A stretch of 64,000 nucleotides of DNA from JAXGMV01 sp040768445 (GTDB taxonomy: Bacteria; Chloroflexota; Anaerolineae; Anaerolineales; Anaerolineaceae). The notes beneath the pieces were generated by a model. That model worked only from the letters and a program-made list of their open reading frames with translations. It was not told the origin of the DNA and ran no database searches. How positions within the stretch are numbered: the first letter of the stretch is position 1; every line of letters starts with the position of its first letter. This document shows, in pieces, positions 26,344 to 35,391 of the stretch. The translations under genes and the position numbers were made by a program. The stretch covers positions 868,001-932,000 of the forward strand of contig JAXGMV010000001.1 in assembly GCA_040768445.1 (NCBI GenBank), read 5' to 3'.

Positions 26344-27891
26344 ATGAAAAGACAAATCTTCAAACGATACGAACCACAACAAGCAATGCTATTACCACCG
26401 AGCCTGGAAGAGCTGATACCTGAAAGCCATCTGGTAAGGGTGGTGAGCAAAATGATCGAAGAGATCGATCGACTGATACTGGAGAAGCAGTACAAAGGGG
26501 GAGGGACAAGCGCCTACAACCCACAGATGCTGCTGAAAGTCATCGTATATGCCTACACACAACGGGTGTTTTCCTCGCGGCGAATAGCGAAAGAACTGCG
26601 GGAGAATGTGAATTACATGTGGCTGAGCGGGATGAACCGTCCAGACCATCGAACCATCAACCGCTTCAGGGGGAAGGTTATGAAAGCGGTGATCGACGAA
26701 GTATTTTACGGGGTAATAGAGCAACTGATGGAAGCGGGCTATGTTGATCTGGAGCACTACTTTGTAGATGGGACAAAGATAGAGGCTAATGCGAACAAAT
26801 ACAAATTTGTGTGGCGGAAGAGCACAGAGAAGAATAAAGCCAAACTGCGAGAAAAAGTACAGCAGTTACTCGAAGAAATAGACGAGATAGAAGCAGCGGA
26901 AGAGGCGAAATACGGAGAGAATGATTTAGAAGAAGTAGGGGAAGGCAAAGAAATAGACGCAGAGAGACTGAAAGAAGCCGCCAGGAAGATCAATGAACGG
27001 TTGAAAGAAAATCCGGAAGACAAAGATTTGAGCAAGGCCAAGGCGAAGTTGGAGAAAGATTACATTCCAAGGATGGAGAAATATGAACGGTATGAAGCGA
27101 TATTTGAGGGACGCAACAACTTCTGCAAGACCGATAATGACGCCACATATATGCGGATGAAAGAAGACCACATGAGGAATGGACAGTTGAAGGCTGGCTA
27201 TAATGTGCAACTGGGGACACAGAAGCAATTTGTATTAGGCTTCAGCTTACATCGCAGGGCAGGAGATACCAGTTGCTTGAAAGAACACCTTGAGAAGTTC
27301 AGGCTGTGGCTGGGGGATTATCCCAAAAACCTGGTGGCAGATGCGGGATATGGCAGTGAAGAGAACTACAGCTACCTGGACCTAAACCACATAACAACTT
27401 ACGTCAAAGACAACCGCTTTCATTACGAACAGAAACGGAACTATAAAAAGAAACAGCCTTATCGGGCAGAGAATTTTGCCTATTATGCTCAAGAAGATGA
27501 ATATGAATGTCCACAAAAGAAACGTTTACGATATGTGTATACAAAGCCATACAAGAGTGAGAATGGATACACCTCAGAACGACGCATATATGAGTGTGAG
27601 GATTGTTCACACTGTCCTGTAAAGGCAGAATGTACTCGGGCAAAAAATAACCGGCAGATACAAATAGGCAAGGAGTGGGAAAGGCTCAAACAACAAGCCC
27701 GTGATAATCTACTTTCTCCGCAAGGATTGGTATTGCGATCTCGGCGCCCGGTTGAGGTGGAGGCTGTATTTGGCCGTCTCAAGGGGGATTGGGGGTTCAG
27801 GCGGTTTCTTCTGCGAGGAATTGATAAAGTGAGTACTGAATGGGGAATTCTGTGTATTGCACATAACATAGCAAAAGCAGCGGTCGTTTGA
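26344..27891 (+). CDS. IS1182-family transposase
   Basis: A 515-residue DDE transposase. An N-terminal DUF772-like DNA-binding domain (SLEELIPESHLVRVV, NPQMLLKVIVYAYTQ, WLSGMNRPDHRTINRFR) is followed by a catalytic core with DGTKIEANANKY, VADAGYGSEENY and EVEAVFGRLKGDWGFRRF, giving the D, D and E positions. A long charged coiled coil (about 160-250) separates the first Asp from the rest. A Cys cluster (CEDCSHCPVKAEC) precedes the last catalytic segment. Full length. Confidence 0.93.
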   Translation: MKRQIFKRYEPQQAMLLPPSLEELIPESHLVRVVSKMIEEIDRLILEKQYKGGGTSAYNPQMLLKVIVYAYTQRVFSSRRIAKELRENVNYMWLSGMNRPDHRTINRFRGKVMKAVIDEVFYGVIEQLMEAGYVDLEHYFVDGTKIEANANKYKFVWRKSTEKNKAKLREKVQQLLEEIDEIEAAEEAKYGENDLEEVGEGKEIDAERLKEAARKINERLKENPEDKDLSKAKAKLEKDYIPRMEKYERYEAIFEGRNNFCKTDNDATYMRMKEDHMRNGQLKAGYNVQLGTQKQFVLGFSLHRRAGDTSCLKEHLEKFRLWLGDYPKNLVADAGYGSEENYSYLDLNHITTYVKDNRFHYEQKRNYKKKQPYRAENFAYYAQEDEYECPQKKRLRYVYTKPYKSENGYTSERRIYECEDCSHCPVKAECTRAKNNRQIQIGKEWERLKQQARDNLLSPQGLVLRSRRPVEVEAVFGRLKGDWGFRRFLLRGIDKVSTEWGILCIAHNIAKAAVV

Positions 27892-27915
27892 TCGCTGCTT
27901 TATTTTGTTCTTTTT
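27874..27915 (+). terminator. Terminator of the IS1182 transposase
   Basis: A 9-bp stem AAAGCAGCG/CGCTGCTTT (27874-27882 with 27893-27901) spans the stop codon and is followed by a T-rich tract. Confidence 0.7.
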
Positions 27916-28097
27916 TATTTCTTTGTTTGTTTTTGTGGTTTATTCAACTGTCGAGGCTGACTTTTTGGGCAGCCCCCTACATGAGCATGTCTCTTGGTTT
28001 TCATACCCTCACGGTTCAATTTCGTTAGCTCTCGCAGCATCATCGAGTATCCTCACTCAACCTGCAGATAACGCAAAAAAGGGCTCCCGCATGCTTA

Positions 28098-28138
28098 CCC
28101 CCTCCTGCCTCCCCCATTTTTTCAAAATGGAGGCGGTT
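28098..28138 (+). repeat. CCTCC/CATTTT hairpin repeat, copy 1
   Basis: CCCCCTCCTGCCTCCCCCAT then TTTTTCAAAATGGAGG. The stem CCATTTT/AAAATGG with loop TTC is extended by CTCC/GGAG. Five more copies occur at 28403, 31666, 47715 (opposite strand), 54859 and 57119. Confidence 0.85.
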
Positions 28139-28402
28139 ATTAACCAACAACACAGCTTGTCAACTGGCTCAGTCTATAGGGCAGGTCTTAACATCCTGTA
28201 AAGAACCAAATCTGCAGGCAACGTTGCAGCCCCTGTAGGGTGCGTCCCAGTGGGACGCCCCGTTGACCTGGTACTATCCCACTGCACTCACAGAAGATCT
28301 TACAAGGTCAGGTATGGAAACCTGACCTATATCTGGGTTAGGTTGTTCTTGATACCTGGGTGATTATTTCTAGAAATAATATTTTTGAGCGTATTCAACC
28401 CG

Positions 28403-28443
28403 CCCCCTCTTGCCTCCCCCATTTTTTCAAAATGGAGGAGGTT
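28403..28443 (+). repeat. CCTCC/CATTTT hairpin repeat, copy 2
   Basis: Differs from the consensus by a T in CCCTCTTGCC; the hairpin core is identical to the other copies. Confidence 0.85.
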
Positions 28444-28655
28444 TAACAGCGGATACCCTTCAAACTGTATCTGACGCGAAAAAGGGCTACGGCATGGTTA
28501 CCCCCTACTGCAGCAGCCCAGTTTCTACTGGAAAAAACTTCACACCTTACAACGCCGACCGGAGCCGGTCATCCAAAAAGCCGAGCGCTTTGCTGCGTAT
28601 CTCGTCCGGCACCCCGTAGACCACCCATCTTCAGCGCTTCTGATAACTGCTTCGA

Positions 28656-29309
28656 CTACTTCTGCGCCCCTCTCTTCCGCACATCTTTGCGGATTTCATC
28701 AAGGTGCTCATCAGAAATTTTTGACTTCTGGCGGTATTCAGTCACCATGGAACTCATCACACTGAAGTTGAGGTTCGTCCCCTCGTGATCTGCAAGGTAG
28801 TCCACCGCCCGGTCAGCGCTGATGCCGTAACACCCTGCCGTTTGCACCGCATCAATGTTGGCCCCCAGGAAGATGAACTCCCAGCCGTACCTTGTTTTCT
28901 CCATGTCAATCAGCCCCCTGATGGACTCCGGGGAATACTCGCGGCTGGCGTTTTCCATGCCGTCCGTGATGATGACGAACAGTACCTTCTCGGCGCGGTA
29001 GTCATCGGCGGTGTACTTCTGTGCACGTGCAATTTTGTGAATTGTCCTGCCGATGGCATCCAACAGTGCGGTTGAGCCGCCAATGCGGTACTCGTTCTCG
29101 GTCATTGGGCTGACCGCCCTGATGTCAATGCGGTCGTGCAGCAGCACGTAAGTGTTGTCAAACAATACGGTGGTGATGATGCACTCCCCGTCAACTGCCT
29201 TTTGCTTCTCGAGCATTGAGTTGTAGCCGCCAATCGTATCGGTTTCCAGCCCACTCATTGAGCCGCTCTTATCCAAAATAAAAACCAGTTCCGTTAATCC
29301 CTTTTTCAT
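28656..29309 (-). CDS. von Willebrand factor A-domain protein
   Basis: A 217-residue cytoplasmic protein consisting of one vWA domain. The MIDAS motif DKSGSMSG is at residues 13-20; the other metal ligands lie in GGSTALLDAIG and VIITDGMENAS. The start has ribosome site AAGGAG. It follows the macro-domain gene by about 160 bases on the same strand. Small bacterial vWA proteins of this type occur in ter-like stress and phage-response clusters. A role with the neighbouring macro protein is inferred only from position. Confidence 0.88.
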   Translation of the reverse strand: MKKGLTELVFILDKSGSMSGLETDTIGGYNSMLEKQKAVDGECIITTVLFDNTYVLLHDRIDIRAVSPMTENEYRIGGSTALLDAIGRTIHKIARAQKYTADDYRAEKVLFVIITDGMENASREYSPESIRGLIDMEKTRYGWEFIFLGANIDAVQTAGCYGISADRAVDYLADHEGTNLNFSVMSSMVTEYRQKSKISDEHLDEIRKDVRKRGAQK

Positions 29310-29467
29310 CGTGTTTTCTCCTTAAGTCTGATGTGACCTAAGGATAACCATTTTGAAGGGTCTTATGGTCGCCTGCGAAGCGACTTTTTTTACTAATCCG
29401 GGTGATGTGTCCAGGCGGCATTCAAGAATTGCTCATTACCCCCGCTGCCGGCACTTCCGGCAGTTCG

Positions 29468-30502
29468 TCAGGCGTAATTGCCTCCCAACAACGGCTGGTC
29501 GTATTTGAACAGTACCTCGTTGATTTCGAAGATGTTGTACTTGCGGTTGATAATAAAGTATTCGACGATCACATCAAATTTTTGACTGTGGGAGAGCGCA
29601 AACCCCGCTCGTTGTAACAGGTCGCTGGTTTCTTTGAGCGATAATTTCAGCCCAATAGCAAGCGCCAGGGCAGTGCGCTTGGTGGGTCGATAGTCTTTGT
29701 CCGACCTGATTTTCGAAAACAATTTCTTGTCAATGTTGGCGCGTTTGTAAACTTCTACGTCCTTCATTCCCCTGGCATCAATCAAGCGCAGCAGGGTGGT
29801 CGAGAAGCTTTCGTCCAGGTTGTTGACCAGCGTGGTAATCCCCGCAGTTGGAGGTTTTTGTAACTCCTGCTCCATTTGCATCATCGGCGCGTTATATTCA
29901 GCGATTTCAGCTTTATCGAGGGCTTCGCGCTCAACTTGCAGATAGTCGCGCCGTCGAATCATGTGCTTATGGGCATAATGTTCGTCGATATAACTGGCAA
30001 CCTGGCCGAGCAGTCTCTTGCTCACCTGGAACGAGTCCCTGTCAAACACGACCAGGTACACATCCAAATCATGATCTTCGAGAAAATCCTGTATCGTCGT
30101 CGTTGCCACGTTCAGCGCCTGGTCTTTGGGGTAGCCGTAAATGCCGCTTGAAATGAGCGGAAAGGCGATGCTTTCTAGCTTATGTTCGACAGCGAGTTGA
30201 AGCGAGTTGAGATAGGCAGAACGCAGCAATCTCTCGCTGTCTTTTGGGTTCGTTTGGCTGTAAACCGGACCGGCTGCATGGATGATGTGCTTTGCCGGCA
30301 GCGCAAAACCCGGCGTGATGACTGCCTTGCCGGTCTGTATCGGCGCAACCTGGTCACAGGCGGCTTGAAGCTCGGCAGCACCGGCCGCATTGAAGATGGC
30401 GCCGCACACGCCGCCGCCCATCAGCAGGTCGGTGTTGGCAGCATTGACGATCGCGTCTACCTTCATTTTTGTGATGTCCTGCCGGATGATGGTGAAGGGC
30501 AT
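29468..30502 (-). CDS. Macro-domain protein with C-terminal helical domain
   Basis: 344 residues. The N-terminal 1-175 is a macro domain with the ADP-ribose-binding VNAANTDLLMGGGVCGAIF and ISSGIYGYP loops. The C-terminal 200 to 344 is helical and includes a segment like a winged or HTH-type fold (MKDVEVYKRANIDKKLFSKI, TKRTALALAIGLKLSLKETSDLL) found after macro domains in many bacterial homologues. Likely reads or hydrolyses ADP-ribose-type modifications. Ribosome site GGAGG upstream. Confidence 0.85.
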   Translation of the reverse strand: MPFTIIRQDITKMKVDAIVNAANTDLLMGGGVCGAIFNAAGAAELQAACDQVAPIQTGKAVITPGFALPAKHIIHAAGPVYSQTNPKDSERLLRSAYLNSLQLAVEHKLESIAFPLISSGIYGYPKDQALNVATTTIQDFLEDHDLDVYLVVFDRDSFQVSKRLLGQVASYIDEHYAHKHMIRRRDYLQVEREALDKAEIAEYNAPMMQMEQELQKPPTAGITTLVNNLDESFSTTLLRLIDARGMKDVEVYKRANIDKKLFSKIRSDKDYRPTKRTALALAIGLKLSLKETSDLLQRAGFALSHSQKFDVIVEYFIINRKYNIFEINEVLFKYDQPLLGGNYA

Positions 30503-30820
30503 TCGTGTACCTCCAGAGGTGTGAAAATCCTAGTGAGCCTGTAAAAGTTGAAATTTCCACCTGAACATGAGTATACAACAGGATGCTGAAGTTTGCCGAA
30601 AATTTTCAGCGGTGTGCGTCACCCGGATGATATGTACCCTGCGCAACCCGGCCCTGAGCATTTGTAAATTATGTTAAGTGATCGAAGCTGAAGCGAGCTG
30701 AAAGGTATTCGCAGGGGGTGACCCGCTGTGGCGACCGTACATCAAAGGAATTATTTCTTGAAATAAATACAGTTCAAATAAGCCAGACTTCTTCTATCCT
30801 CTCCCCCAGCGACACCAAAT
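30503..30820. other. Gene-free region between macro and CBS genes
   Basis: No coding frame is supported. A small hairpin GAAATTATTTC-like segment occurs near 30749-30760. Nothing else was recognised apart from the terminator that follows. Confidence 0.6.
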
Positions 30821-30846
30821 AAAAAAAGGCGGGGTGATCCCGCCTT
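30821..30846 (-). terminator. Intrinsic terminator downstream of the CBS gene
   Basis: On the minus strand an 8-bp stem AAGGCGGG/CCCGCCTT with a 5-base loop (30826-30846) is followed by seven T, 77 bases after the CBS stop. Confidence 0.8.
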
Positions 30847-30922
30847 AATAACCTGGTCCGCGCCTCACAGGAGACGCGAGAGCCGTCTCCTGAATATGTG
30901 ATTGCGGACAGGCGTCAGATGA

Positions 30923-31363
30923 CTACTGGTTGTAATCCCGGCCAAGGATGTAGTTCTCCAGGCCGCTGATCAACGATTTCTGGTTGGCGATCATTATATT
31001 GACCACATCGCCAATCGAGATGACCCCAACAACCTTGCCGTCCTCAACCACAGGCAGGTGCCGGATTTTCTTGTCCGCCATCTGCGCCATGCACTCTTCA
31101 ATTGATTCGGCCGGGCTGACGTAGTACACCGTTTTGGTCATCACCTCATCAATCTGGGTTTTAACATCGCATCCTTTGAGCACACCGCGGCGCGCATAGT
31201 CGCGTTCCGAGAAGATGCCATGCACCTTGTCGCCGCTCATCACCAGCACCGCACCAATGCCCCGCCGCTCCATCAGTTTCAATGCGTCAAGGATGGTTGC
31301 CTCGGGTGGAACTGAATAGACGTCATACCCTTTGGTCTGTAAGATCTGCCTCACGATTGCCAT
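30923..31363 (-). CDS. Tandem CBS-domain protein
   Basis: A 146-residue protein made of two CBS motifs (about 8-62 and 75-130): ILDALKLMERRGIGAVLVM...GIFSERDYAR and ECMAQMADKKIRHLPVVEDGKVVGVISIGDV. This YrpB/HRP1-type Bateman module binds adenine nucleotides and often senses energy state. No effector domain. Single-gene transcript with its own terminator. Confidence 0.92.
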   Translation of the reverse strand: MAIVRQILQTKGYDVYSVPPEATILDALKLMERRGIGAVLVMSGDKVHGIFSERDYARRGVLKGCDVKTQIDEVMTKTVYYVSPAESIEECMAQMADKKIRHLPVVEDGKVVGVISIGDVVNIMIANQKSLISGLENYILGRDYNQ

Positions 31364-31665
31364 ACCTGCCTCCTGTCCTACTACTGAATAAGTTGAACAA
31401 AATGGATAAAGTAGACCGTAATACTATTGTAGTGATTTTCATACCTCATGTCAAAGGTTTTTTGGAGGGAAATTGGAGGGAAATGTCAGAATTTCGTTAA
31501 TTCTGCCGGTAAAGGTGCCTTTTAGGTTTTCAATCCACAAGTGTGCCAAGGGGTCGAAGCGTTGCCGGTCAGGTTTTATCATCCTGTAAAAGGACATAAC
31601 TGACCTACCCAAGATTGACTGGATTTTATACGGCGGCTATGGATAGCTGCCCTTGGTTGTGGCTA

Positions 31666-31706
31666 CCCCCTCCTGCCTCCCCCATTTTTTCAAAATGGAG
31701 GAGGTT
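31666..31706 (+). repeat. CCTCC/CATTTT hairpin repeat, copy 3
   Basis: Identical to the copies at 54859 and 57119 over about 40 bases. Confidence 0.85.
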
Positions 31707-31968
31707 CAAAAGCCAGCCATCTGCATATCCGAACACTGAGCCTGTCGAAGTGTGAGGAGAACAGAGAATACTATCTGCTCTAAACTGCAATAATGTGAAC
31801 TTTAATCCTGCTTGGTTTTGATACCTTGGCGGGTATTTAGTCTCCTGACTTAAATACATGGCTTCGATACCGGGACTTCGATCCCTCAGCTTCGACAAGC
31901 TCAGCTAACGGGATGTAACACCGCTAAACTACCGGTACTTTCGGCAACCACCAACATCAACCCAACCA

Positions 31969-31997
31969 GTAGGGGCGACCCACTGGGTCGCCGCCTA
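31969..31997. repeat. REP-like palindrome variant
   Basis: GTAGGGGCGACCCACTGGGT then CGCCGCCTAC. The same architecture as the RAYT-associated REP, with GGCGACCCACTGGGTCGCC in place of GGCGTCCCAGTGGGACGCC. The stem substitutions are paired. Confidence 0.75.
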
Positions 31998-32318
31998 CAA
32001 ATACCATTCATTTTCATTCGGTTTATTGGAAGCACCGACATATGTCGCCGGATTTGGCCCTGACCGGGTAATAAAATACGCCCGACGTGGGCTGAGGCTT
32101 TGACCCTTGAACGAGGTTTCCGGCACCAAATAAGCGTTTACAACAGGTTCAGCTATAGGACTATCCGATCCCTGAGCCTGTCGAAGGGTGAGGTAGTAAC
32201 TCATAAGAGCTGGGAAATATCAATAACAGAACATAATGCCGGGGCTTCGACCTCGTAAGGGGACCTACAGTTCACTTCGTTCGCTTCCACCACTCAGCCA
32301 CCGGCACCTCTGCCTCGC

Positions 32319-32627
32319 TCAACCCACCGGCACATCCCCTGCCAGGCGCGCCTTGATTTCGCCCAACAGGCTTGCATCACCGTCCGCATGCAGCCACAGC
32401 GCATACACGGCCCGGCGCAGGTCGAAACCCGCAGCCGCCAGAGCGGCATAAAACCCCTCCAGCGGATCGAATGGGTCGTGGGCGGCCAGCACCGCCTCAG
32501 CCGCACTGACTTGCTCCGCCGTGGGCTTGACCGCATAATCCAGCCGTCCATCGGCATGCACCGAGCACACCGGCAGGCCGGCTGCTGCCAGCTCAGCCTG
32601 CAGTTTAACCAGGTTGATTTCCTTCAT
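32319..32627 (-). CDS. Small phage-cassette protein
   Basis: 102 residues, last gene of the phage head cassette, 13 bases after the large structural protein. RBS AAAGGAG precedes ATG at 32627. The segment KPTAEQVSAAEAVLAAHDPFD resembles small proteins encoded near phage tail-fibre or structural genes. No domain can be named. Confidence 0.7.
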   Translation of the reverse strand: MKEINLVKLQAELAAAGLPVCSVHADGRLDYAVKPTAEQVSAAEAVLAAHDPFDPLEGFYAALAAAGFDLRRAVYALWLHADGDASLLGEIKARLAGDVPVG

Positions 32628-32640
32628 TGCATCGCTCCTT

Positions 32641-33948
32641 TCAGGCATTAATAATCCCCACCGCACCGGACTGGTAAATCGTTGATCCGTAATCACCAAA
32701 CCAGGTGATGGTTGACCCGCCGATCTCCAGCAGCTGTAAATAATGATAGCCCGCACTCAGCACCTGGTTGAACAGCGCCAGCGTGGGGTTGATACTGCTG
32801 GAATGCACGGTGGTATTCACATCGGCGCTGGACGTGGTGGTGGAATCCAACCCAATGCCGACATGGTAGCCCTGCCCGCCGGAGTGGTAGGCATACGCCA
32901 GGAACTGCAGCGTGGTGGGCAGCTCCGCCAGCCCGGTGACCACCTCGACCCGATTGGCTGTGCTGTTGTTGAACGGGCGGAAGACCGCCGTGGTGTACGT
33001 CCATGAGTTGGCGCTCTCGATCACCTTCAGCCGGCGCGGCAGGCGGTTGTGATTATTCCAGATCAATCGCGCCTGGTCAGTATCGGCCGTGACACCGCTG
33101 GTGACCGTGCGGATGGTGCCCAAATATCGCTTCGCCGGTTCACCCGCTTTGACCATCACGCCGTCCTGTGAAGCCAGCGCCGCGGCCCGCGTGCTGTCAT
33201 TAGTCCACTCCTCGAGGGCCAGCGTGAGCACACCGCGGTAATTGTGGATGAACACATCGGCATTCTTGCCGGCACCCAGCCCCGCCAGCGAGATACTCAG
33301 CTCACTGAAGGGTACCACCGCCCAGCCGCTGCCTTCGCCGTACAGGGCAACCCGGCTGCCGTTGTAGGGTGTGAAGTACAGCGTGCCGGCATTGGGTACG
33401 TTTGCCGCAGTCACCGGTGATCCCGAGACCCCCGTCAGGCGTCCCTCACAGACCAGTGCCGGCTGGCTTCCCAGCACCTGCTGCAGGTGCGTGCGTCCCT
33501 CCACCTGGATGCTGGCGGCATCGATTTCAGCCCCGTTCCAGTAGAACCGCCCGATCAACCGCCGACCGGTTGCTTCAGTCGGGCTGGTGTTGACATCCAG
33601 CGTGAAGGTCTGTGAGCCGGGCGATGCCACGGCGAAGACGTAAAACTGCAGGGCAGAACCGGTCGGCGCTGCCCCAGTTGGCAGGTCCACGTTGGCAGAG
33701 GCTGCCAGCGGCACGCCCGAGATCACCAGGCTGACCGGCGCTGTGCTGGCCGCCGGCACGCGCAGGCGGTTGGACCCCAGCAGTTCCAATGTCAGACCAT
33801 TTTCAAAGCGCCCCAGCAGGCTGTCTAGGCTCACCGCATCGGCGGCAGGCTGACCCAGCCGCAGGGCATCAGCCCGCAGGTTGTTGTAGTGCGCGGCAGC
33901 GGTCGGTTGGCCTGCTGCCACATCAGAAGACAGGGGATAGGTCATCAT
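32641..33948 (-). CDS. Phage structural protein, possible fibre or decoration
   Basis: A 435-residue beta-rich protein. The beginning, SSDVAAGQPTAAAHYNNLRADALRLG, is a typical phage minor structural or base-of-fibre motif, followed by repeated strands and a C-terminal region with YHYLQLLEIGGSTITWFGDY. No transmembrane segment, no chaperone domain. It lies between portal and the small last gene. Function inferred from position and composition. Confidence 0.65.
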   Translation of the reverse strand: MMTYPLSSDVAAGQPTAAAHYNNLRADALRLGQPAADAVSLDSLLGRFENGLTLELLGSNRLRVPAASTAPVSLVISGVPLAASANVDLPTGAAPTGSALQFYVFAVASPGSQTFTLDVNTSPTEATGRRLIGRFYWNGAEIDAASIQVEGRTHLQQVLGSQPALVCEGRLTGVSGSPVTAANVPNAGTLYFTPYNGSRVALYGEGSGWAVVPFSELSISLAGLGAGKNADVFIHNYRGVLTLALEEWTNDSTRAAALASQDGVMVKAGEPAKRYLGTIRTVTSGVTADTDQARLIWNNHNRLPRRLKVIESANSWTYTTAVFRPFNNSTANRVEVVTGLAELPTTLQFLAYAYHSGGQGYHVGIGLDSTTTSSADVNTTVHSSSINPTLALFNQVLSAGYHYLQLLEIGGSTITWFGDYGSTIYQSGAVGIINA

Positions 33949-33963
33949 GTGCTCCTTTCAAGG

Positions 33964-35391
33964 CTAAAGCAGGCCCGTCTCGCCAGCCGCAGAGGGTTTC
34001 AGGTCACCACCGGCATCCAGCGGGTTGCCCGGCAGGGAGACGCCGTCAGGTCCGGTCGCCACCGGACCGGCCTTGCGGCCGCGTGCCAGCATCTCCTCAA
34101 CGTTCACAGGCTCGTCCAAAAAGCGGTACAGCATGCGCAGCAGCTCGCTGTCATCAATCAACGCCCGCTCACGCAGTTTCTCCAGCGCCGAGACCAGGTT
34201 GGAAGCCGCCATCGCCAGCGAGATGTTATCGCGGGCTGAGATATCGCCGGCGGTCACCTCCAGGTCGGCATGGCGTTGTACGGCGCGATCAAAATACGCC
34301 CGCCGGTTGAGCACCACCTTCAGCAGGTCGCCCAGCATCCACAGGAAGAATTTCTGGCGCTGTTCATAGTGACGGAAGGTTGGGCCGCCGGCTGCTTCGG
34401 CAGTGGTGCGTGTGGCGGATTCCGGCTCTGCCAGGAAGTGCAGGGGCACACCTGCACCGGAAGCGATCATCTTCTTCAGCGCCAGCCCATCACTGCCGGC
34501 GTCATCGGCGTGCAGCTGCGGGTTGATCACCGACCACTCCTCGCCGGTATCCGTCACCAGGATGGAGCCGGGCGTGGGCGGGCTGCTGTTGAGACTGCGC
34601 TGGCGCGACAGGCGCTCCGCCTCAGAGGAGAAGCGGTTCTTCACCACGTACAGGAAAGCCGTCCTGAAGCGGTTCAGGCGGGCGCGGTCTTCCAGCCAGC
34701 CTGCATAGCGTGACAGCCAGCGCAGTAAAGGTGACAGGTCAGACTCGCCCCACTGCGCGCCAACTGGGCGGTTGACGGCATAGTGCAGCATCACCGCCGG
34801 AAAGCCGCTGGCTGAACTGCCCGTCGAGGGGCGGTCGGTCAGCTCGTTGTAGGCCGGCCAGGTCGGCGGATCGGGCTGGTCCAGCGTGGGGCGCGGCTTG
34901 AATGCCAGCGGCTGTTCCAGGTCGTTGGCCGCCGGGATGATCGCCTCGATCTGGTCTGCCGGCACCGCCCGCACATAGCTCATGCCCGCCCGGTCGGTTG
35001 AGACCAGCAGGAACAGGTTGCCGGTGCGGGTCAGCTCATCGCACCACTCGTACACCCGCACGGGCATGTGGTTGAGCCGGTGATGCCAGAAGGAGCCAAG
35101 GAAGAAGTTGGTGTGGCGGTGCTTGCAGCTGATGGAGACACCTCCGCCGACCACGTACTGCGAGGTGAGCGCCACCATGCGGCGCGCTAGCGGGTTCACC
35201 CGCCACGCTTCCATCGCCATGGCATAGCCCTCATAACGGTCGTGCGGCAGGCGGTCGCGCGGGCTCTCGCCGGCCGGGAAAGCGCCGGCTGTGAAGGTGT
35301 TGTCAGTCTCAGCCAGTGCCAGCGCCTGGCGCACCTCGCGCTGGATCGTGCCGGCAAAGATGCCTTTGATGAGTGGTTCAAACAGCCTCAT
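33964..35391 (-). CDS. Phage portal protein
   Basis: 475 residues counted from ATG at 35391, which has AAGGAGG 5 bases upstream; an ATG 7 codons earlier is also in frame. The sequence pattern fits a portal: an early segment with NPLARRMVALTSQYVVGGG, the DELTRTGNLFLLVSTDRAG clip-like strand pair, ADQIEAI, and a helical stem near FFLWMLGDLLKVVLNRRAYFD. It forms the DNA-entry ring at one capsid vertex. Its start overlaps the M23 gene by 14 bases. Unusually, it lies downstream of capsid and terminase. Confidence 0.8.
   Translation of the reverse strand: MRLFEPLIKGIFAGTIQREVRQALALAETDNTFTAGAFPAGESPRDRLPHDRYEGYAMAMEAWRVNPLARRMVALTSQYVVGGGVSISCKHRHTNFFLGSFWHHRLNHMPVRVYEWCDELTRTGNLFLLVSTDRAGMSYVRAVPADQIEAIIPAANDLEQPLAFKPRPTLDQPDPPTWPAYNELTDRPSTGSSASGFPAVMLHYAVNRPVGAQWGESDLSPLLRWLSRYAGWLEDRARLNRFRTAFLYVVKNRFSSEAERLSRQRSLNSSPPTPGSILVTDTGEEWSVINPQLHADDAGSDGLALKKMIASGAGVPLHFLAEPESATRTTAEAAGGPTFRHYEQRQKFFLWMLGDLLKVVLNRRAYFDRAVQRHADLEVTAGDISARDNISLAMAASNLVSALEKLRERALIDDSELLRMLYRFLDEPVNVEEMLARGRKAGPVATGPDGVSLPGNPLDAGGDLKPSAAGETGLL

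Larger units (their letters stand above)
26292..27978 (+). mobile_element. IS1182-family insertion sequence
   Basis: About 1.69 kb, one transposase gene. The left end reads GAGGCTGTCCCAAAAGT; the right end, read inward from about 27978, is GGGGCTGCCCAAAAAGT, giving imperfect terminal inverted repeats. The left repeat is itself part of a hairpin (GAGGCTG...CAGCCTC). Base composition is more AT-rich than the flanks. No clear target duplication was identified. The element appears intact. Confidence 0.8.
27979..28655. other. Gene-free repeat region
   Basis: No convincing coding frame. It contains two copies of the CCTCC...GGAGG hairpin repeat (28098-28138, 28403-28443), a REP palindrome (28234-28260) and a GGTCAGGTATGGAAACCTGACC palindrome near 28307-28328. 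Short direct duplications also occur (CGCAAAAAAGGGCT- and CGCGAAAAAGGGCT-like, about 28075 and 28475). Confidence 0.7.
31364..32318. other. Repeat-rich region before the phage cassette
   Basis: No gene is supported in 950 bases. It contains the CCTCC/CATTTT hairpin (31666-31706), a REP-like palindrome (31969-31997), and several copies of the GCTTCGACAAGCTCAG/CTGAGCCTGTCGAAG repeat (about 31737-31751, 31888-31905, 32171-32187). A copy of the GTCAGGTTTTATCATCCTG repeat is near 31569. Confidence 0.65.

Noticed and set aside
31900..32320. tRNA or attachment site next to the phage cassette
   Set aside because: No cloverleaf can be drawn and no matching direct repeat was found on the far side of the cassette.
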